Assembly (NCBI RefSeq): GCF_003545715.1
Contig: NZ_QVNU01000003.1
Span: 372,001-436,000 of the forward strand
Source of the DNA: Taibaiella koreensis
GTDB taxonomy: Bacteria; Bacteroidota; Bacteroidia; Chitinophagales; Chitinophagaceae
DNA length: 64,000 nucleotides
Direction: 5' to 3'
The notes beneath the pieces were generated by a model that worked only from the letters and a program-made list of their open reading frames with translations, searched no databases and had not been told where the DNA came from. How positions within the stretch are numbered: position 1 is the stretch's first letter; the number at the start of each line of letters is the position of its first letter. Positions 34,368 to 44,222 of the stretch are shown here, piece after piece. The translations under genes were made by a program, and so were the position numbers.

Positions 34368-35624
34368 ATGGCAAGTATCAATCTTATTGAATCCTTCCAG
34401 GATTTTAAAGAGGCGGAAAATATCGACCGCCCCACGCTTATGAAAGTGTTGGAAGACGTATTCAAGACCTTGCTCCGCAAGAAATACGGCTCCGACGATA
34501 ACTTCGACGTTATTGTAAACGACCAGACGGGTGACCTTGAGATCTTCCGCCGCCGCATTATCGTGGAAGACGGTTTCTCGGAAGACGACCTGGCCGAAGT
34601 AGAGCTGTCGGAAGCCTTACGGCTGGACCCGGATTATGCCGTGGGAGAAGAGCTTTATGAAGAAGTGAACGTGTTCGATTTCGGTCGCCGCGCCATCCTG
34701 GCTGCCAAGCAAACCCTCGCTGCACGTATCAGTGATCTTAAAAAGAACAGCCTGCTTCAGAAATATGCCGACCGCGTGGGTGAGATCATTACCGGTGAGG
34801 TATACCAGATCTGGAGAAAAGAGCTGATGCTGCTCGACGATGACAATAATGAGTTGCTACTGCCCAAATCGGAGCAAATACCCGGCGACTTCTTCAAAAA
34901 GGGCGAACCGATCCGCGCGGTAGTGAAGAAGGTGGAAATGCGTAACAATACACCCGTCATCATCCTCAGCCGTACGCATCCGTCCTTCCTGGAAAAGCTG
35001 CTGGAGATCGAAGTACCCGAGATCCTGGATGGTCTCATTACTGTGAAAAAGATCGTACGCGAACCCGGCGAGCGCGCCAAAGTGGCCGTAGAAAGCTACG
35101 ACGACCGCATCGATCCGGTGGGCGCCTGTGTGGGTATGAAAGGTAGCCGTATACACGGTATCGTGCGCGAGTTGCATAACGAGAACATTGACATCATTAA
35201 TTATACCGCCAATACCCAATTGCTGATCCAGCGTGCGCTTACGCCGGCTAAGGTGAACCGCATCGACGTGAATGCCGAAAAACACCACGTAGATGTGTAC
35301 ATGGATACCGACCAGGTATCCCTGGCTATTGGTAAAAAAGGGGTGAACATCAAGCTGGCCCAACAGCTTACGGGCTTTAGCATTGATGTTTTCCGCGACA
35401 TTAAGGAATCTGCCGATTTCGATATCGATCTGGAAGAATTCAGCGATGAGATCGAGGAATGGGTGATCCGCGAATTCAAAAAAGTAGGTTGCGACACAGC
35501 CTTGAGCGTGCTTGACCTTTCTGTTGAAGAGCTGATCCGTCGTACCGACCTGGAAGAGGAAACCGTGCGCGACGTTCGCCGCATTTTGGAAGCCGAATTC
35601 GAAGAAGATGGGAACGAAGCGTAA
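34368..35624 (+). CDS. nusA: Transcription termination/antitermination factor NusA
   Basis: A 418-residue RNA polymerase-associated factor controlling pausing, termination and antitermination. The N-terminal domain binds RNA polymerase (LMKVLEDVFKTLLRKKYGSD). An S1 domain spans about 135-200, and two KH domains follow, the first with GACVGMKGSRIHGIVREL and the second with LAIGKKGVNIKLAQQLTGF. A C-terminal helix-hairpin-helix-like part (LSVEELIRRTDLEEETVRDV) ends the protein. The acidic repeat domains of the longer E. coli form are lacking, as in most bacteria. Confidence 0.97.
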   Translation: MASINLIESFQDFKEAENIDRPTLMKVLEDVFKTLLRKKYGSDDNFDVIVNDQTGDLEIFRRRIIVEDGFSEDDLAEVELSEALRLDPDYAVGEELYEEVNVFDFGRRAILAAKQTLAARISDLKKNSLLQKYADRVGEIITGEVYQIWRKELMLLDDDNNELLLPKSEQIPGDFFKKGEPIRAVVKKVEMRNNTPVIILSRTHPSFLEKLLEIEVPEILDGLITVKKIVREPGERAKVAVESYDDRIDPVGACVGMKGSRIHGIVRELHNENIDIINYTANTQLLIQRALTPAKVNRIDVNAEKHHVDVYMDTDQVSLAIGKKGVNIKLAQQLTGFSIDVFRDIKESADFDIDLEEFSDEIEEWVIREFKKVGCDTALSVLDLSVEELIRRTDLEEETVRDVRRILEAEFEEDGNEA

Positions 35625-35675
35625 TAATTCGGCATTATTTAAATATTTGAGACAGACATCAGTTAGGAAATTAAC

Positions 35676-35683
35676 TACATTTG
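35676..35683 (+). promoter_or_regulatory. Candidate internal -7 box (TACATTTG) before infB
   Basis: TACATTTG matches TAnnTTTG in the 149-base nusA-infB spacer. The nearest TTTG upstream is 26 bases away, a poor spacing, so only the -7 box supports it. It could let infB be transcribed apart from nusA. Confidence 0.4.
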
Positions 35684-35773
35684 CAAGTCTCTATCGATTA
35701 AGTTAAAGCTCTCTTTTAGTTTTCAACCGGACTTAAGGCGGGCTCTGATAATCATAAAAATTGCTGGAGGGAA

Positions 35774-38700
35774 ATGCCCGATAGCCCGAAAAGGTTGAAA
35801 GCTAATTCAAGAATGTCCATAGGAACAAATACACCACGATTACTGGCCGCGGCCAAAGAATTTAACATCGGAAAGGAAACGCTTGTCGAATTTCTGAAAG
35901 GGAAAGGCTTTGAAATAGACGCAAGCAAACCTACTGCCAAGCTGAGCGAGGAAATGTACGGATCACTGCAGGCAGAATTTGCCACAGATAAAGCGACCAA
36001 GCGTAAGAGCGATTCCATCGCCTTGCCCAAGGGCTCGCTGATCGACAGCCTCAACAAGTCGCAGGAGCAGCTGGATATCACAGCAAAAGATAAGAAAGAA
36101 GAAAAGGTAGAGCCCAAAAAGGCGGAAAAGCCTGCTCCGAAGGAGGAGCCGAAACCGGTTGCACCGCAACCCGAGCCGGCGCCTGAGCCGCAACCTGAGG
36201 CAGAAAAGCCTCAGCCTGCACCGGCTCCCGCTCCCGAGCCGGCGCCGCCTGCAACGCCGCCACCAGCGCCTCAGCCCGAAGCCGCCGCAGAAGAAACGGG
36301 GCATATCGAGCTGCAGTCGCCCAAGTTGGAAGGCCCCAAGGTACAGGGCAAGATCAATCTCGACGACCTTAATCTGAGCACCAGGCCCAAAAAAGGAACA
36401 CCTCCCAAAAAGAAGGAAGAGGACCGGAAAGAAAGCCCGGTGGAAAAGGCCGAAGTGCCGGAAACACCGCCCCGTGCAGAGACACCCGTAGTAGAGCCGG
36501 CGCCCCCGCCTCCCGCTCCTGAACCCAAGCCGGCCCCGGTAGCCGAAGTGAAGAAAGAAGCGCCCGAGGATGATGCGCCGGAGCATATAGAAATGAAGGC
36601 CCCCAAACTGGAAGGCCCCAAGATCATTGGTAAGATCGAGCTACCCGTCAATACCGTTGGCGGTAAGCAGGAACGTAAGGACAAACGCAAACGCAAACGC
36701 ATACCGCTCGAAGGCAAAAAGCCGGAAACCGGCCCCGGACAACATGGGCAGCAGCGGCCGCAAGGTGGTAATACAGGCGGTGGCTATCAGGGCAATCGCC
36801 CGCAAGGTAATAACCGGCCAGGTGGTGGCCACGGCAACGCCCAGGGCGGCCATGGCGGCGGTATGCAACGCAATAACAACCGTCCCGGTGGTGGCTTCCA
36901 GTCGGGCCCCGGACGGGATAACCGCAGGCCGCATCAACCCGTGGGACGTCCCGTTCCCGAGCAGGAGATCGATGCTAAAGCTATCCAGGATAAGATCCGG
37001 GAAACCCAGGCCAAGCTCTCCGGAGGCGGTGCACGCAATAAAAATCTTAAGGCCAAATACCGCCGCAACAAGCGGGAAGAGATGGCCGAAAAACGCGCTG
37101 CAGCCGAGCAGGCCAATGACGGCAGCGTAATACAGGTAACCGAGTTTATCTCGGTGAGCGAGCTGGCTAATTTGCTGGACGTAAGCTTTGCCGATATCAT
37201 CAGCAAGTGTATGAGTCTCGGCATCATGGTATCGATCAACCAACGCCTTGACGCCGAGGTGATCGAGCTGGTTGCCAGCGAATTTGACCGCGAAGTGCAA
37301 TTTATCAACCTGGAAGAAGGTTCGGATGAGGAAGAGGAAGATACCGACGATCCGGCCGACCTTAAGCCCCGTGCACCCATCGTTACGATCATGGGTCACG
37401 TGGACCATGGTAAGACCTCGTTGCTCGATTATATCCGCAACGCCAGCGTAGTGGCAGGTGAAGCCGGAGGCATTACCCAGCACATAGGCGCTTACAAGGT
37501 AACCACCGATTCCGGTAAAGAGATCACCTTCCTGGATACCCCCGGTCACGAAGCGTTTACCGCGATGCGTGCCCGTGGCGCCAAGGTTGCCGATATTGCG
37601 GTGATCGTGATCGCTGCCGACGACGCCATCATGCCGCAGACACGTGAAGCGATCTCGCACGCGCAGGCTGCCAACCTGCCTATGATCTTTGCGATCAACA
37701 AGATGGATAGGGATGGCGCCAACCCCGAAAAGATCAAGGAGCAGCTTTCTGCTATGAATATATTGGTCGAAGACTGGGGTGGTAAGTACCAAAGCCAGGA
37801 GATATCGGCCAAGAAAGGAACGAATATCGACCTGCTGCTTGAAAAAATACTCCTGGAAGCAGAATTGCTGGAACTGACATCGAACCCTGATAAAGGCGCG
37901 ATTGGTTCCACCATCGAAGCTTCTCTCGATAAAGGCCGCGGCTACGTATCTACCGTACTGGTACAGGCCGGTACCCTCAATGCAGGGGATATGATCGTCT
38001 CCGGACAATATTTCGGTAAGATCAAAGCCATGTTCAACGAACGTGGCCAGAAGATTATCACCGCCGGACCTTCGACGCCGGTACAGGTATTGGGCCTGAA
38101 CGGCGCACCGCAGGCAGGTGAGAAGTTTAAAGTATTTGCCGACGAATCCGAAGCGAAGAACCTTGCCGGACACCGCGCCCAAATCATGCGTGAGCAGGGC
38201 CTGAGAAGCCGCAAACACCTTACCCTGGAAGAGATCGGACGCCGTCTGGCGCTGGGCAACTTCAAGGAGCTGAACGTCATCATCAAGGCCGATTTCGACG
38301 GTTCGGCCGAAGCCCTGAGCGATTCGCTGCAGAAGCTGTCTACCGAAGAGGTGGTGGTCAATGTCGTGCTGAAAGGCGTAGGTCAGATCACCGAAAGCGA
38401 TGTGATGTTGGCCAGCGCTTCCGACGCCATCATGCTTGGTTTCCAGGTACGGCCTTCGCCCCAGGCGGCAAAGGTTGCCGATCAGGAGAACATCGAGATC
38501 CGCTACTATTCCATTATCTACGATGCGATCGCAGAGATCAAGGCGGCGATGGAAGGTATGCTCGAACCTACTCTGGAAAAGAAAGTGGTGGGCAATATCG
38601 AGGTGCGCGAAGTGTACAAGATCAGCGGCGTTGGTACGATTGCCGGTTGCTATGTGCTCGACGGCAAGTTTACCCGCAATACCCGCATCAACATTATCCG

Positions 38701-38878
38701 CGCTGGTATCGTAGTGCATACCGGCGAGCTGGCTTCGCTCAAGCGCTTCAAGGACGATGTGAAGGAAGTGAACGCCGGCTACGAGTGTGGTCTGAGTGTG
38801 CGCAACTACAACGATGTTCAGGTCGGCGATATCCTCGAAGGTTACGAAGAAGTGGAAGTAAAACGCAAGCTTGCTTAA
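35774..38878 (+). CDS. infB: Translation initiation factor IF-2
   Basis: A 1034-residue GTPase that brings initiator tRNA to the ribosome. An N-terminal module (TPRLLAAAKEFNIGKETLVE) is followed by a long Pro/Ala/Glu linker at about 100-310 and a Gly/Arg/Asn-rich tract (about 320-395). The GTPase core starts near residue 540 with GHVDHGKTS, then DTPGHEAF and NKMD, and domains II-IV follow. The ATG at 35774 has a GGAGG three bases upstream; the ATG at 35816 (MSIGTNTPRLL) is a serious alternative because it starts right at the conserved module. A strong terminator follows 20 bases after the stop. Confidence 0.97.
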   Translation: MPDSPKRLKANSRMSIGTNTPRLLAAAKEFNIGKETLVEFLKGKGFEIDASKPTAKLSEEMYGSLQAEFATDKATKRKSDSIALPKGSLIDSLNKSQEQLDITAKDKKEEKVEPKKAEKPAPKEEPKPVAPQPEPAPEPQPEAEKPQPAPAPAPEPAPPATPPPAPQPEAAAEETGHIELQSPKLEGPKVQGKINLDDLNLSTRPKKGTPPKKKEEDRKESPVEKAEVPETPPRAETPVVEPAPPPPAPEPKPAPVAEVKKEAPEDDAPEHIEMKAPKLEGPKIIGKIELPVNTVGGKQERKDKRKRKRIPLEGKKPETGPGQHGQQRPQGGNTGGGYQGNRPQGNNRPGGGHGNAQGGHGGGMQRNNNRPGGGFQSGPGRDNRRPHQPVGRPVPEQEIDAKAIQDKIRETQAKLSGGGARNKNLKAKYRRNKREEMAEKRAAAEQANDGSVIQVTEFISVSELANLLDVSFADIISKCMSLGIMVSINQRLDAEVIELVASEFDREVQFINLEEGSDEEEEDTDDPADLKPRAPIVTIMGHVDHGKTSLLDYIRNASVVAGEAGGITQHIGAYKVTTDSGKEITFLDTPGHEAFTAMRARGAKVADIAVIVIAADDAIMPQTREAISHAQAANLPMIFAINKMDRDGANPEKIKEQLSAMNILVEDWGGKYQSQEISAKKGTNIDLLLEKILLEAELLELTSNPDKGAIGSTIEASLDKGRGYVSTVLVQAGTLNAGDMIVSGQYFGKIKAMFNERGQKIITAGPSTPVQVLGLNGAPQAGEKFKVFADESEAKNLAGHRAQIMREQGLRSRKHLTLEEIGRRLALGNFKELNVIIKADFDGSAEALSDSLQKLSTEEVVVNVVLKGVGQITESDVMLASASDAIMLGFQVRPSPQAAKVADQENIEIRYYSIIYDAIAEIKAAMEGMLEPTLEKKVVGNIEVREVYKISGVGTIAGCYVLDGKFTRNTRINIIRAGIVVHTGELASLKRFKDDVKEVNAGYECGLSVRNYNDVQVGDILEGYEEVEVKRKLA

Positions 38879-38897
38879 GCAAACGAAACGATAAAGC

Positions 38898-38927
38898 AAT
38901 ACCCCGGCTCGCCGGGGTATTTTTTTT
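38898..38927 (+). terminator. Strong terminator of rimP-nusA-infB
   Basis: TACCCCGGC and GCCGGGGTA pair perfectly around a TC loop and are followed by eight Ts. It is placed 20 bases after infB. Confidence 0.93.
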
Positions 38928-39019
38928 GCTGTAGCCCCCCTTCGATCGGGCTGGTATTGGTATACCTCAGCCGGCAATTTTTTGCAGGATGCATAACGGC
39001 CGGGATAGTCTTGTTTTTC

Positions 39020-39027
39020 TATCTTTG
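39020..39027 (+). promoter_or_regulatory. -7 box (TATCTTTG) abutting the ridA start; leaderless mRNA candidate
   Basis: TATCTTTG ends four bases before the ridA ATG at 39032. The transcript would begin at or next to the start codon. No -33 element with normal spacing is seen. Confidence 0.5.
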
Positions 39028-39031
39028 CCGC

Positions 39032-39454
39032 ATGTCACAGAAAATCTCTACCGATAAAGCGCCTAAGCCGGTTGGCTTATACCCGCATGCCCGCAAAGTG
39101 GGCAATCTGCTCTTTCTTTCCGGGATAGGTCCCCGTGCGGTCAGCGACGAGATCCCCGGCCTGAAGCTGGATAAGAACGGTAATTTCCTGGAGTTCGATT
39201 TCGAAGCGCAATGCCGTAACGTATTCGATAACGTACGCATCGTGCTCGAAGAAAGCGGCAGCAGCTGGGATCAGCTGGTCGACGTTACCGTATTCCTGGT
39301 GAATATGAAGCGCGACTTTGCCGTGTATAACAAGGTATATGCCGAGTATTTCAAAGACAATCAGCCCTGTCGCACCACAGTGGAAATCAACTCGCTGCCC
39401 ACGCCTATTGCCATCGAGCTGAAGTGTATCGCGACCATCGGCGGCGAGGGTTAA
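39032..39454 (+). CDS. RidA-family (YjgF/YER057c) protein
   Basis: The 140-residue protein belongs to the Rid family, whose best-known members hydrolyse reactive enamine/imine intermediates of amino acid metabolism. Features are [20 protein letters not shown] at the N-terminus, [20 protein letters not shown] in the middle and the end [19 protein letters not shown]. The GxGPR-type region ([14 protein letters not shown]) has an insertion relative to RidA and is closer to the aminomuconate-deaminase-like branch. A longer frame from 38957 adds 25 hydrophobic residues but runs over the promoter, so ATG 39032 is chosen. Confidence 0.88.
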   Translation: MSQKISTDKAPKPVGLYPHARKVGNLLFLSGIGPRAVSDEIPGLKLDKNGNFLEFDFEAQCRNVFDNVRIVLEESGSSWDQLVDVTVFLVNMKRDFAVYNKVYAEYFKDNQPCRTTVEINSLPTPIAIELKCIATIGGEG

Positions 39455-39533
39455 CATAAGCTTACAAGGCCTGCGGCGAACTTCGGCGCCTGCGCACTGT
39501 TTTTATCATTCACCCCAAAATAGAAACAAGCTT

Positions 39534-39719
39534 ATGAACGCGCAAACACTGAAAGGCCATTGGAATGAGCTGAAAGGCAAATTGAAACAGAAATATGCCG
39601 ACCTTACCGACGATGATTTGCTATATGTAGAAGGCAAAGAAGATGAGCTTTATGGCAAGCTGCAGCAAAGGCTCGGCAAAACCCGCGAAGAGGTTGAAAA
39701 AGAGATAGGCTCACTCTGA
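39534..39719 (+). CDS. CsbD-family small stress protein
   Basis: The 61-residue acidic/basic helical protein has the CsbD pattern: [20 protein letters not shown] at the start, then [20 protein letters not shown]. CsbD proteins are induced by general stress, with an unknown mechanism. It stands alone, with a hairpin shortly after its stop. Confidence 0.9.
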   Translation: MNAQTLKGHWNELKGKLKQKYADLTDDDLLYVEGKEDELYGKLQQRLGKTREEVEKEIGSL

Positions 39720-39740
39720 TAAACGGTCAGTGAGAGATAT

Positions 39741-39771
39741 GGGCCGGCGCTGGGAAAAACAGTGCCGGCCC
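39741..39771 (+). terminator. Hairpin terminator after the csbD-like gene
   Basis: GGGCCGGC and GCCGGCCC pair, with an inner CTG/CAG, around GGAAAAA. The tract after it is CTTTC, so the T run is weak. Confidence 0.6.
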
Positions 39772-39839
39772 CTTTCATCTGTGGTAAAAAGTCAGTAAAT
39801 TTGATCGGGTCTTACCATTCAGGCAAGGACTCCGGCCCT

Positions 39840-40481
39840 ATGAGCATGACTACCCAAAATTCAGATATCCGCGTTGTCATTATTGAAGATGATACCACCA
39901 TCAGGGAATCCTACAGCTATCTCATCAGCGAGGCGCCCGGCTACACTGTCATCAGCAGCTATTCGTCGGCGGAGTTGGCGCTTAAAGGTCTTAAGGCCGA
40001 CGACCCGCATATCGTGCTGCTGGACGTAGAGTTGCCGGGAATGAACGGGCTGGAGGCCATTCCCCGCATCAAGGCCCTGGTCGAAGATGTCTATATCATT
40101 ATGCTTACGGTATACGACCACCAGCAAACGGTATTTGATGCCCTGGGCAAGGGCGCTTCAGGCTACCTGACCAAAAGCACAGCTCCGGGAAAGATCATAG
40201 AAGCACTGGGCGAGGTGATGGACGGGGGCGGTCCCATGAGCGCCAACATCGCGCGTATGGTGGTCCATTCTTTCCAGCGTAGCCAGGAATCGCCGCTTAC
40301 CCGCCGCGAAACGGAAATACTGGAACAGATCGCTGACGGTAAAACCCGTAGTCGCATCGCTTCCGAGATGTTCATCGACCTGGAGACGGTCAAATCCCAT
40401 CTGAAAAACATCTACGCCAAGCTGGACGTGCATTCCAGGGCAGATGCCATTAAAGCTGCCAAGCAAAATAAGTATATCTGA
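39840..40481 (+). CDS. NarL/FixJ-type response regulator
   Basis: A 213-residue two-component regulator. The receiver domain (about 8-125) has the acidic pair E16/D17-D18 (VIIEDD), the phospho-acceptor D62 (IVLLDVELPG) and the K of GYLTKS. A LuxR-type helix-turn-helix occupies about 145-208 (LTRRETEILEQIADGKTRSR, then DLETVKSHLKNIYAKLDVHS). I choose the ATG at 39840; the next ATG at 39846 is also possible, and the frame upstream lies in the csbD terminator. No sensor kinase is adjacent, so the partner is elsewhere. Confidence 0.94.
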   Translation: MSMTTQNSDIRVVIIEDDTTIRESYSYLISEAPGYTVISSYSSAELALKGLKADDPHIVLLDVELPGMNGLEAIPRIKALVEDVYIIMLTVYDHQQTVFDALGKGASGYLTKSTAPGKIIEALGEVMDGGGPMSANIARMVVHSFQRSQESPLTRRETEILEQIADGKTRSRIASEMFIDLETVKSHLKNIYAKLDVHSRADAIKAAKQNKYI

Positions 40482-40635
40482 TCCGCGGGCCGTGTTGTTG
40501 CCCATACCTGCTGTCCGGTAGTTCTGCGCCTGGGCCCAACATCTTTATGTTATTTCCCTGTCTGTAACAGTACCCCCGGATTTAAATTTTTGCTAACTTT
40601 ATTCAGTTCATTGGTACCAAAAGCTCCATTAATTG

Positions 40636-43600
40636 ATGTCTCGCAGCTTTACGCTTATTGCCTTTTTCTTTTTGATGGCCTTACAGGCGGCTGCCCAGCA
40701 GAAAGATATGCCGCCACCCCTGCTCTTTATTCCCAATGAAGGACAATGGCAGGAGCCTTTCCTGTATAAAGGCGTTTCGGCCAGCGCCGATATTTACCTC
40801 GAAAAAGGAGGCATTACTTATCTCGTAGGCGATGAGACCAATCCTGCAAAGATCCATGAGTATAAAGAGGGGCACAGCAGGCAGGCACCTGTGCTGAGGT
40901 ACCACGCCTACCGGATGAAATGGCTGGGGGCCAATGAGCAGGCACTTACAGAAGGGAGCAAAAAACAAAGCTATTATCACAATTATTTCCTGGGCAATGA
41001 CCCTTCCCGCTGGAAAAGCAAGGTAGGCGTATTTGGTAATGTCGACTATAAAGGATTATATCCGGGGATCGATCTTCATATGAGCTCGGATAAGGGACAT
41101 GCCAAGTATGATTTTATTGTTTATGCGGGCAGCGATGCGGCACAGATCAGACTGCGTTTCGAAGGGCTCGATGGTATCAGCATCGGCAAAGAAGGAAACC
41201 TGGTGCTCAGGACCTCGGTAGGCGAGATCAGGGAAATGGCCCCTTATGCCTATCAGTATATCGGGGGAGAAATGAAGGAAGTGCCCTGTCGCTACAAGCT
41301 CGAGGGTAATGAGCTCCGGTTCAGCTTTCCCAGGGACTTTGATCATAGCCAAAACCTGATCATCGATCCTACCATCGTCTTTGCGACACTTACGGGCTCT
41401 ACAGCCGACAACTGGGGCTTTACAGCGACTTACGATGCCGCCGGCAACCTGTACTCGGGTGGTATTGCCAATGGCTTGGGTTATCCCATGCTGGGACCCA
41501 TCCAGGCGACTTACGGTGGCGGCACCTGGGATATCGCCATCTCTAAATTCAACGCAAGCGGCACCGGCCTTATCTATTCCACTTACCTGGGCGGCGGCAT
41601 GGACGACATGCCACACAGCCTGGTCGTCGATGGCGCCAACGAGCTGGTGCTGGCCGGAAAGTCCCGCTCTACCGATTATCCTATTACTTCCGGGGCTTTC
41701 GACCCGACACACAACGACAGCTTCGATATCGTAGTTACTAAGTTTAATGCTACGGGTACGGCGCTTATCGGCTCGACCTATGTAGGCGGCAGCGGCAACG
41801 ATGGCATTAATATTAACAGCGATTTTTCGGCAGATATCAATACGATCAAATTCAACTACGGCGATAATTCCCGGAGCGAAGTAATCGTCGACCGGCAGAA
41901 CAATGTTTATGTGGCGGCCAGCTCCCGCTCCAATAATTTTCCACTTACGGCCAATGCTGCCAAGAATAGTCTGGGCGGTCCGCAGGACGGTGTATTCTTT
42001 AAGCTGAATGCGACGCTCAGTACCATGCTGTACAGCACCTATATCGGTGGTAGCAGCACCGATGCCGCTTATGCGCTCGCGCTGGATACCGGACAGACCC
42101 ACGTCTATGTGGCGGGCGGCACGCAAAGCGCCGACTTTCATACCACAGCCGCGGCGACAGGCTGGCGCAGCAGCTACCAGGGAGGTCTTGCAGACGGTTA
42201 CATCTGCCGCTTCCTCAATAGTGGTGCTTATCCCCTGCAGAAGGCAACCTTTGTGGGCACCAGTGCCTACGATCAATGCTTCGGCGTTCAATGCGATCTT
42301 GAGAATGGCATTTATACCATGGGACAGACCCTGGGCTCGTTCCCCGTATCGACGGGTGTCTATTCCAACCCTGGTTCCCGGCAGTTCCTGCTGAAGCTCG
42401 ACAGCCTGTTGGGTACGGCAACCTATTCGACGGTGTTTGGCAGCGGAGCCTCCAATCATCCCAATATCTCGCCTGTAGCCTTCCTGGTCGATACTTGCCA
42501 GAACGTGTATATATCGGGCTGGGGTGGCAGTATTACGGGTAGTACCACTACGGGCCTGCCGGTTACTGTCGATGCTTTCCAGCCGACTACCGACGGCAAT
42601 GATTTTTATTTTATTGTGCTGAGCAAGAACGGCCTCAGCTTGTTGTTTGCATCCTTTTTCGGATCGCCCAATAAAGGTGAGCACGTGGACGGTGGCACCA
42701 GCCGCTTCGACCCCAATGGCGTGGTATACCAGGCCATTTGTGCCAGCTGCGGCCCGGGATCCGCTTTCCCGGCTACGCCCGGCGCCTATGCCACGACCAA
42801 GGGGAGTAGCAATTGCAACCTTGGGGCCCTTAAGATCGCCTTTAACCTGGGGAGCGTAAAGGCCGTGGCCGCGGCCAATCCTAATGTGACGGGCTGCGCT
42901 CCGCTCACGGTCAATTTCAGCAATGGCTCTACCAATGCGACGTCCTACCTGTGGGATTTCAACGACGGCTCTTCGACTTCGACAGCGACGGCTCCGACCC
43001 ATATCTTCACCGATCCCGGCACTTACCATGTAAAAATGGTGGCCATCAACCCCAATGCCTGCAAGACCCATGATACGGTGACACTGCAGATCGTGGTGAG
43101 TAGCGATACGATCAGGGCCAATTTCAACCTGGCGTTGCTCGATACCTGTACCAATCCCCGTATTGTGATCACCAATACCTCCGTAGCCATGCCGGGACAC
43201 AGCCTTAGCCAGGCCCGTTTTCAATGGTTCTTTGGCGATGGTACGTCCAGCACGCTGCAAAACCCGGGCACGCACAATTATGCCGGCGCCGGCACCTTCC
43301 CGGTAACCATGGTGATGACCGATACCGCCGCCTGCAATTCACCGGACACCGTGATCAAAACCGTGGTCATCGATCAGCGGTTCCTGAATGCCGGCTTCAA
43401 CGGCGGCTCCTTCTGTATGGGCGATACCGCCTTGTTTACCAATACCTCGGTCAATGGCGATACCTACCAGTGGACCTTCGGCGACGGCGCGACCTCAACA
43501 GAAGCCAACGGCGCCCATATGTACACAGCGCCGGGTACCTATACCGTTACCTTGAGGGCCTTTAATGCCGCAACCTGTAATAAAACGGACACTGCACAGC

Positions 43601-44136
43601 AGACTGTGACCGTGAAGCCGAATCCTACAGCAGCATTCAGCTATACGCCGCTGATACCTGAAAGTAATGTCCCCACCTCCTTTTTCAACCAGTCTGTCAA
43701 TGCGACGCGTTATCAATGGAGCTTTGGCGATAACGCGGGCAGCGAGGAGGAAAATCCCATCCATTCCTATAACCGGACCGGCGACTACCAGGTATGCCTT
43801 ACTGCGTTCAACAGTGTGGGTTGTTCCCACAAGGTATGCCGTACCATACGTGCCGAAGTGCAGCCGCTGGCCGATGTACCCACCGGCTTCAGCCCCAATG
43901 GCGATGGTTCCAACGATATCTTGTATGTGAGGGGATATAGTATCGAAACGCTCGACTTCCGCATCTTTAACCGCTGGGGAGAGCAGGTATTCGAGACCCG
44001 CAACCAATCTGTAGGCTGGGACGGCACCTATAAAGGAAAGCCGCAGAACATGGATGCTTATGCCTTTATCCTGCAGGTCACCTTCTACGACGGCACTACA
44101 ATGAGGAAGCAAGGCAATGTGACCTTGCTGCGGTAA
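40636..44136 (+). CDS. Large surface protein with SBBP-type repeats, PKD domains and CHU_C/T9SS type B end
   Basis: A 1166-residue exported protein. After a signal peptide (LIAFFFLMALQAAAQ), residues about 25-250 form the N-terminal domain common to PKD/SBBP proteins (FIPNEGQWQEPFLYKGV onwards). Residues about 250-740 are beta-propeller-like repeats with recurring YSTYIGGSSTDAAYALALD and STYVGGSGNDGI. At least four PKD-like units follow, with YLWDFNDGSST near 770, FQWFFGDGTSS near 870, YQWTFGDGATS near 945 and YQWSFGDNAGS near 1030. The last 85 residues are a CHU_C/type B sorting domain (PTGFSPNGDGSNDIL, FNRWGEQVFE). It should be attached to or released at the cell surface, with a role in adhesion or gliding possible but unproven. 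Confidence 0.92.
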   Translation: MSRSFTLIAFFFLMALQAAAQQKDMPPPLLFIPNEGQWQEPFLYKGVSASADIYLEKGGITYLVGDETNPAKIHEYKEGHSRQAPVLRYHAYRMKWLGANEQALTEGSKKQSYYHNYFLGNDPSRWKSKVGVFGNVDYKGLYPGIDLHMSSDKGHAKYDFIVYAGSDAAQIRLRFEGLDGISIGKEGNLVLRTSVGEIREMAPYAYQYIGGEMKEVPCRYKLEGNELRFSFPRDFDHSQNLIIDPTIVFATLTGSTADNWGFTATYDAAGNLYSGGIANGLGYPMLGPIQATYGGGTWDIAISKFNASGTGLIYSTYLGGGMDDMPHSLVVDGANELVLAGKSRSTDYPITSGAFDPTHNDSFDIVVTKFNATGTALIGSTYVGGSGNDGININSDFSADINTIKFNYGDNSRSEVIVDRQNNVYVAASSRSNNFPLTANAAKNSLGGPQDGVFFKLNATLSTMLYSTYIGGSSTDAAYALALDTGQTHVYVAGGTQSADFHTTAAATGWRSSYQGGLADGYICRFLNSGAYPLQKATFVGTSAYDQCFGVQCDLENGIYTMGQTLGSFPVSTGVYSNPGSRQFLLKLDSLLGTATYSTVFGSGASNHPNISPVAFLVDTCQNVYISGWGGSITGSTTTGLPVTVDAFQPTTDGNDFYFIVLSKNGLSLLFASFFGSPNKGEHVDGGTSRFDPNGVVYQAICASCGPGSAFPATPGAYATTKGSSNCNLGALKIAFNLGSVKAVAAANPNVTGCAPLTVNFSNGSTNATSYLWDFNDGSSTSTATAPTHIFTDPGTYHVKMVAINPNACKTHDTVTLQIVVSSDTIRANFNLALLDTCTNPRIVITNTSVAMPGHSLSQARFQWFFGDGTSSTLQNPGTHNYAGAGTFPVTMVMTDTAACNSPDTVIKTVVIDQRFLNAGFNGGSFCMGDTALFTNTSVNGDTYQWTFGDGATSTEANGAHMYTAPGTYTVTLRAFNAATCNKTDTAQQTVTVKPNPTAAFSYTPLIPESNVPTSFFNQSVNATRYQWSFGDNAGSEEENPIHSYNRTGDYQVCLTAFNSVGCSHKVCRTIRAEVQPLADVPTGFSPNGDGSNDILYVRGYSIETLDFRIFNRWGEQVFETRNQSVGWDGTYKGKPQNMDAYAFILQVTFYDGTTMRKQGNVTLLR

Positions 44137-44222
44137 AAGACAAGTCTGGCCGGGAATTACCCATTTCAGGGTATATGTCGTAAAACCCGACAGGCTTAGC
44201 TTTACTTGAAAATTCATGTTTT

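Noticed and set aside
36641-38977. 778-codon minus-strand frame opposite infB
   Set aside because: It mirrors the IF-2 frame, which is certain from its GTPase motifs; no independent support.
41056-43275. 739-codon minus-strand frame opposite the PKD/CHU_C protein
   Set aside because: Antisense shadow of repeat-rich coding sequence with no family signal.
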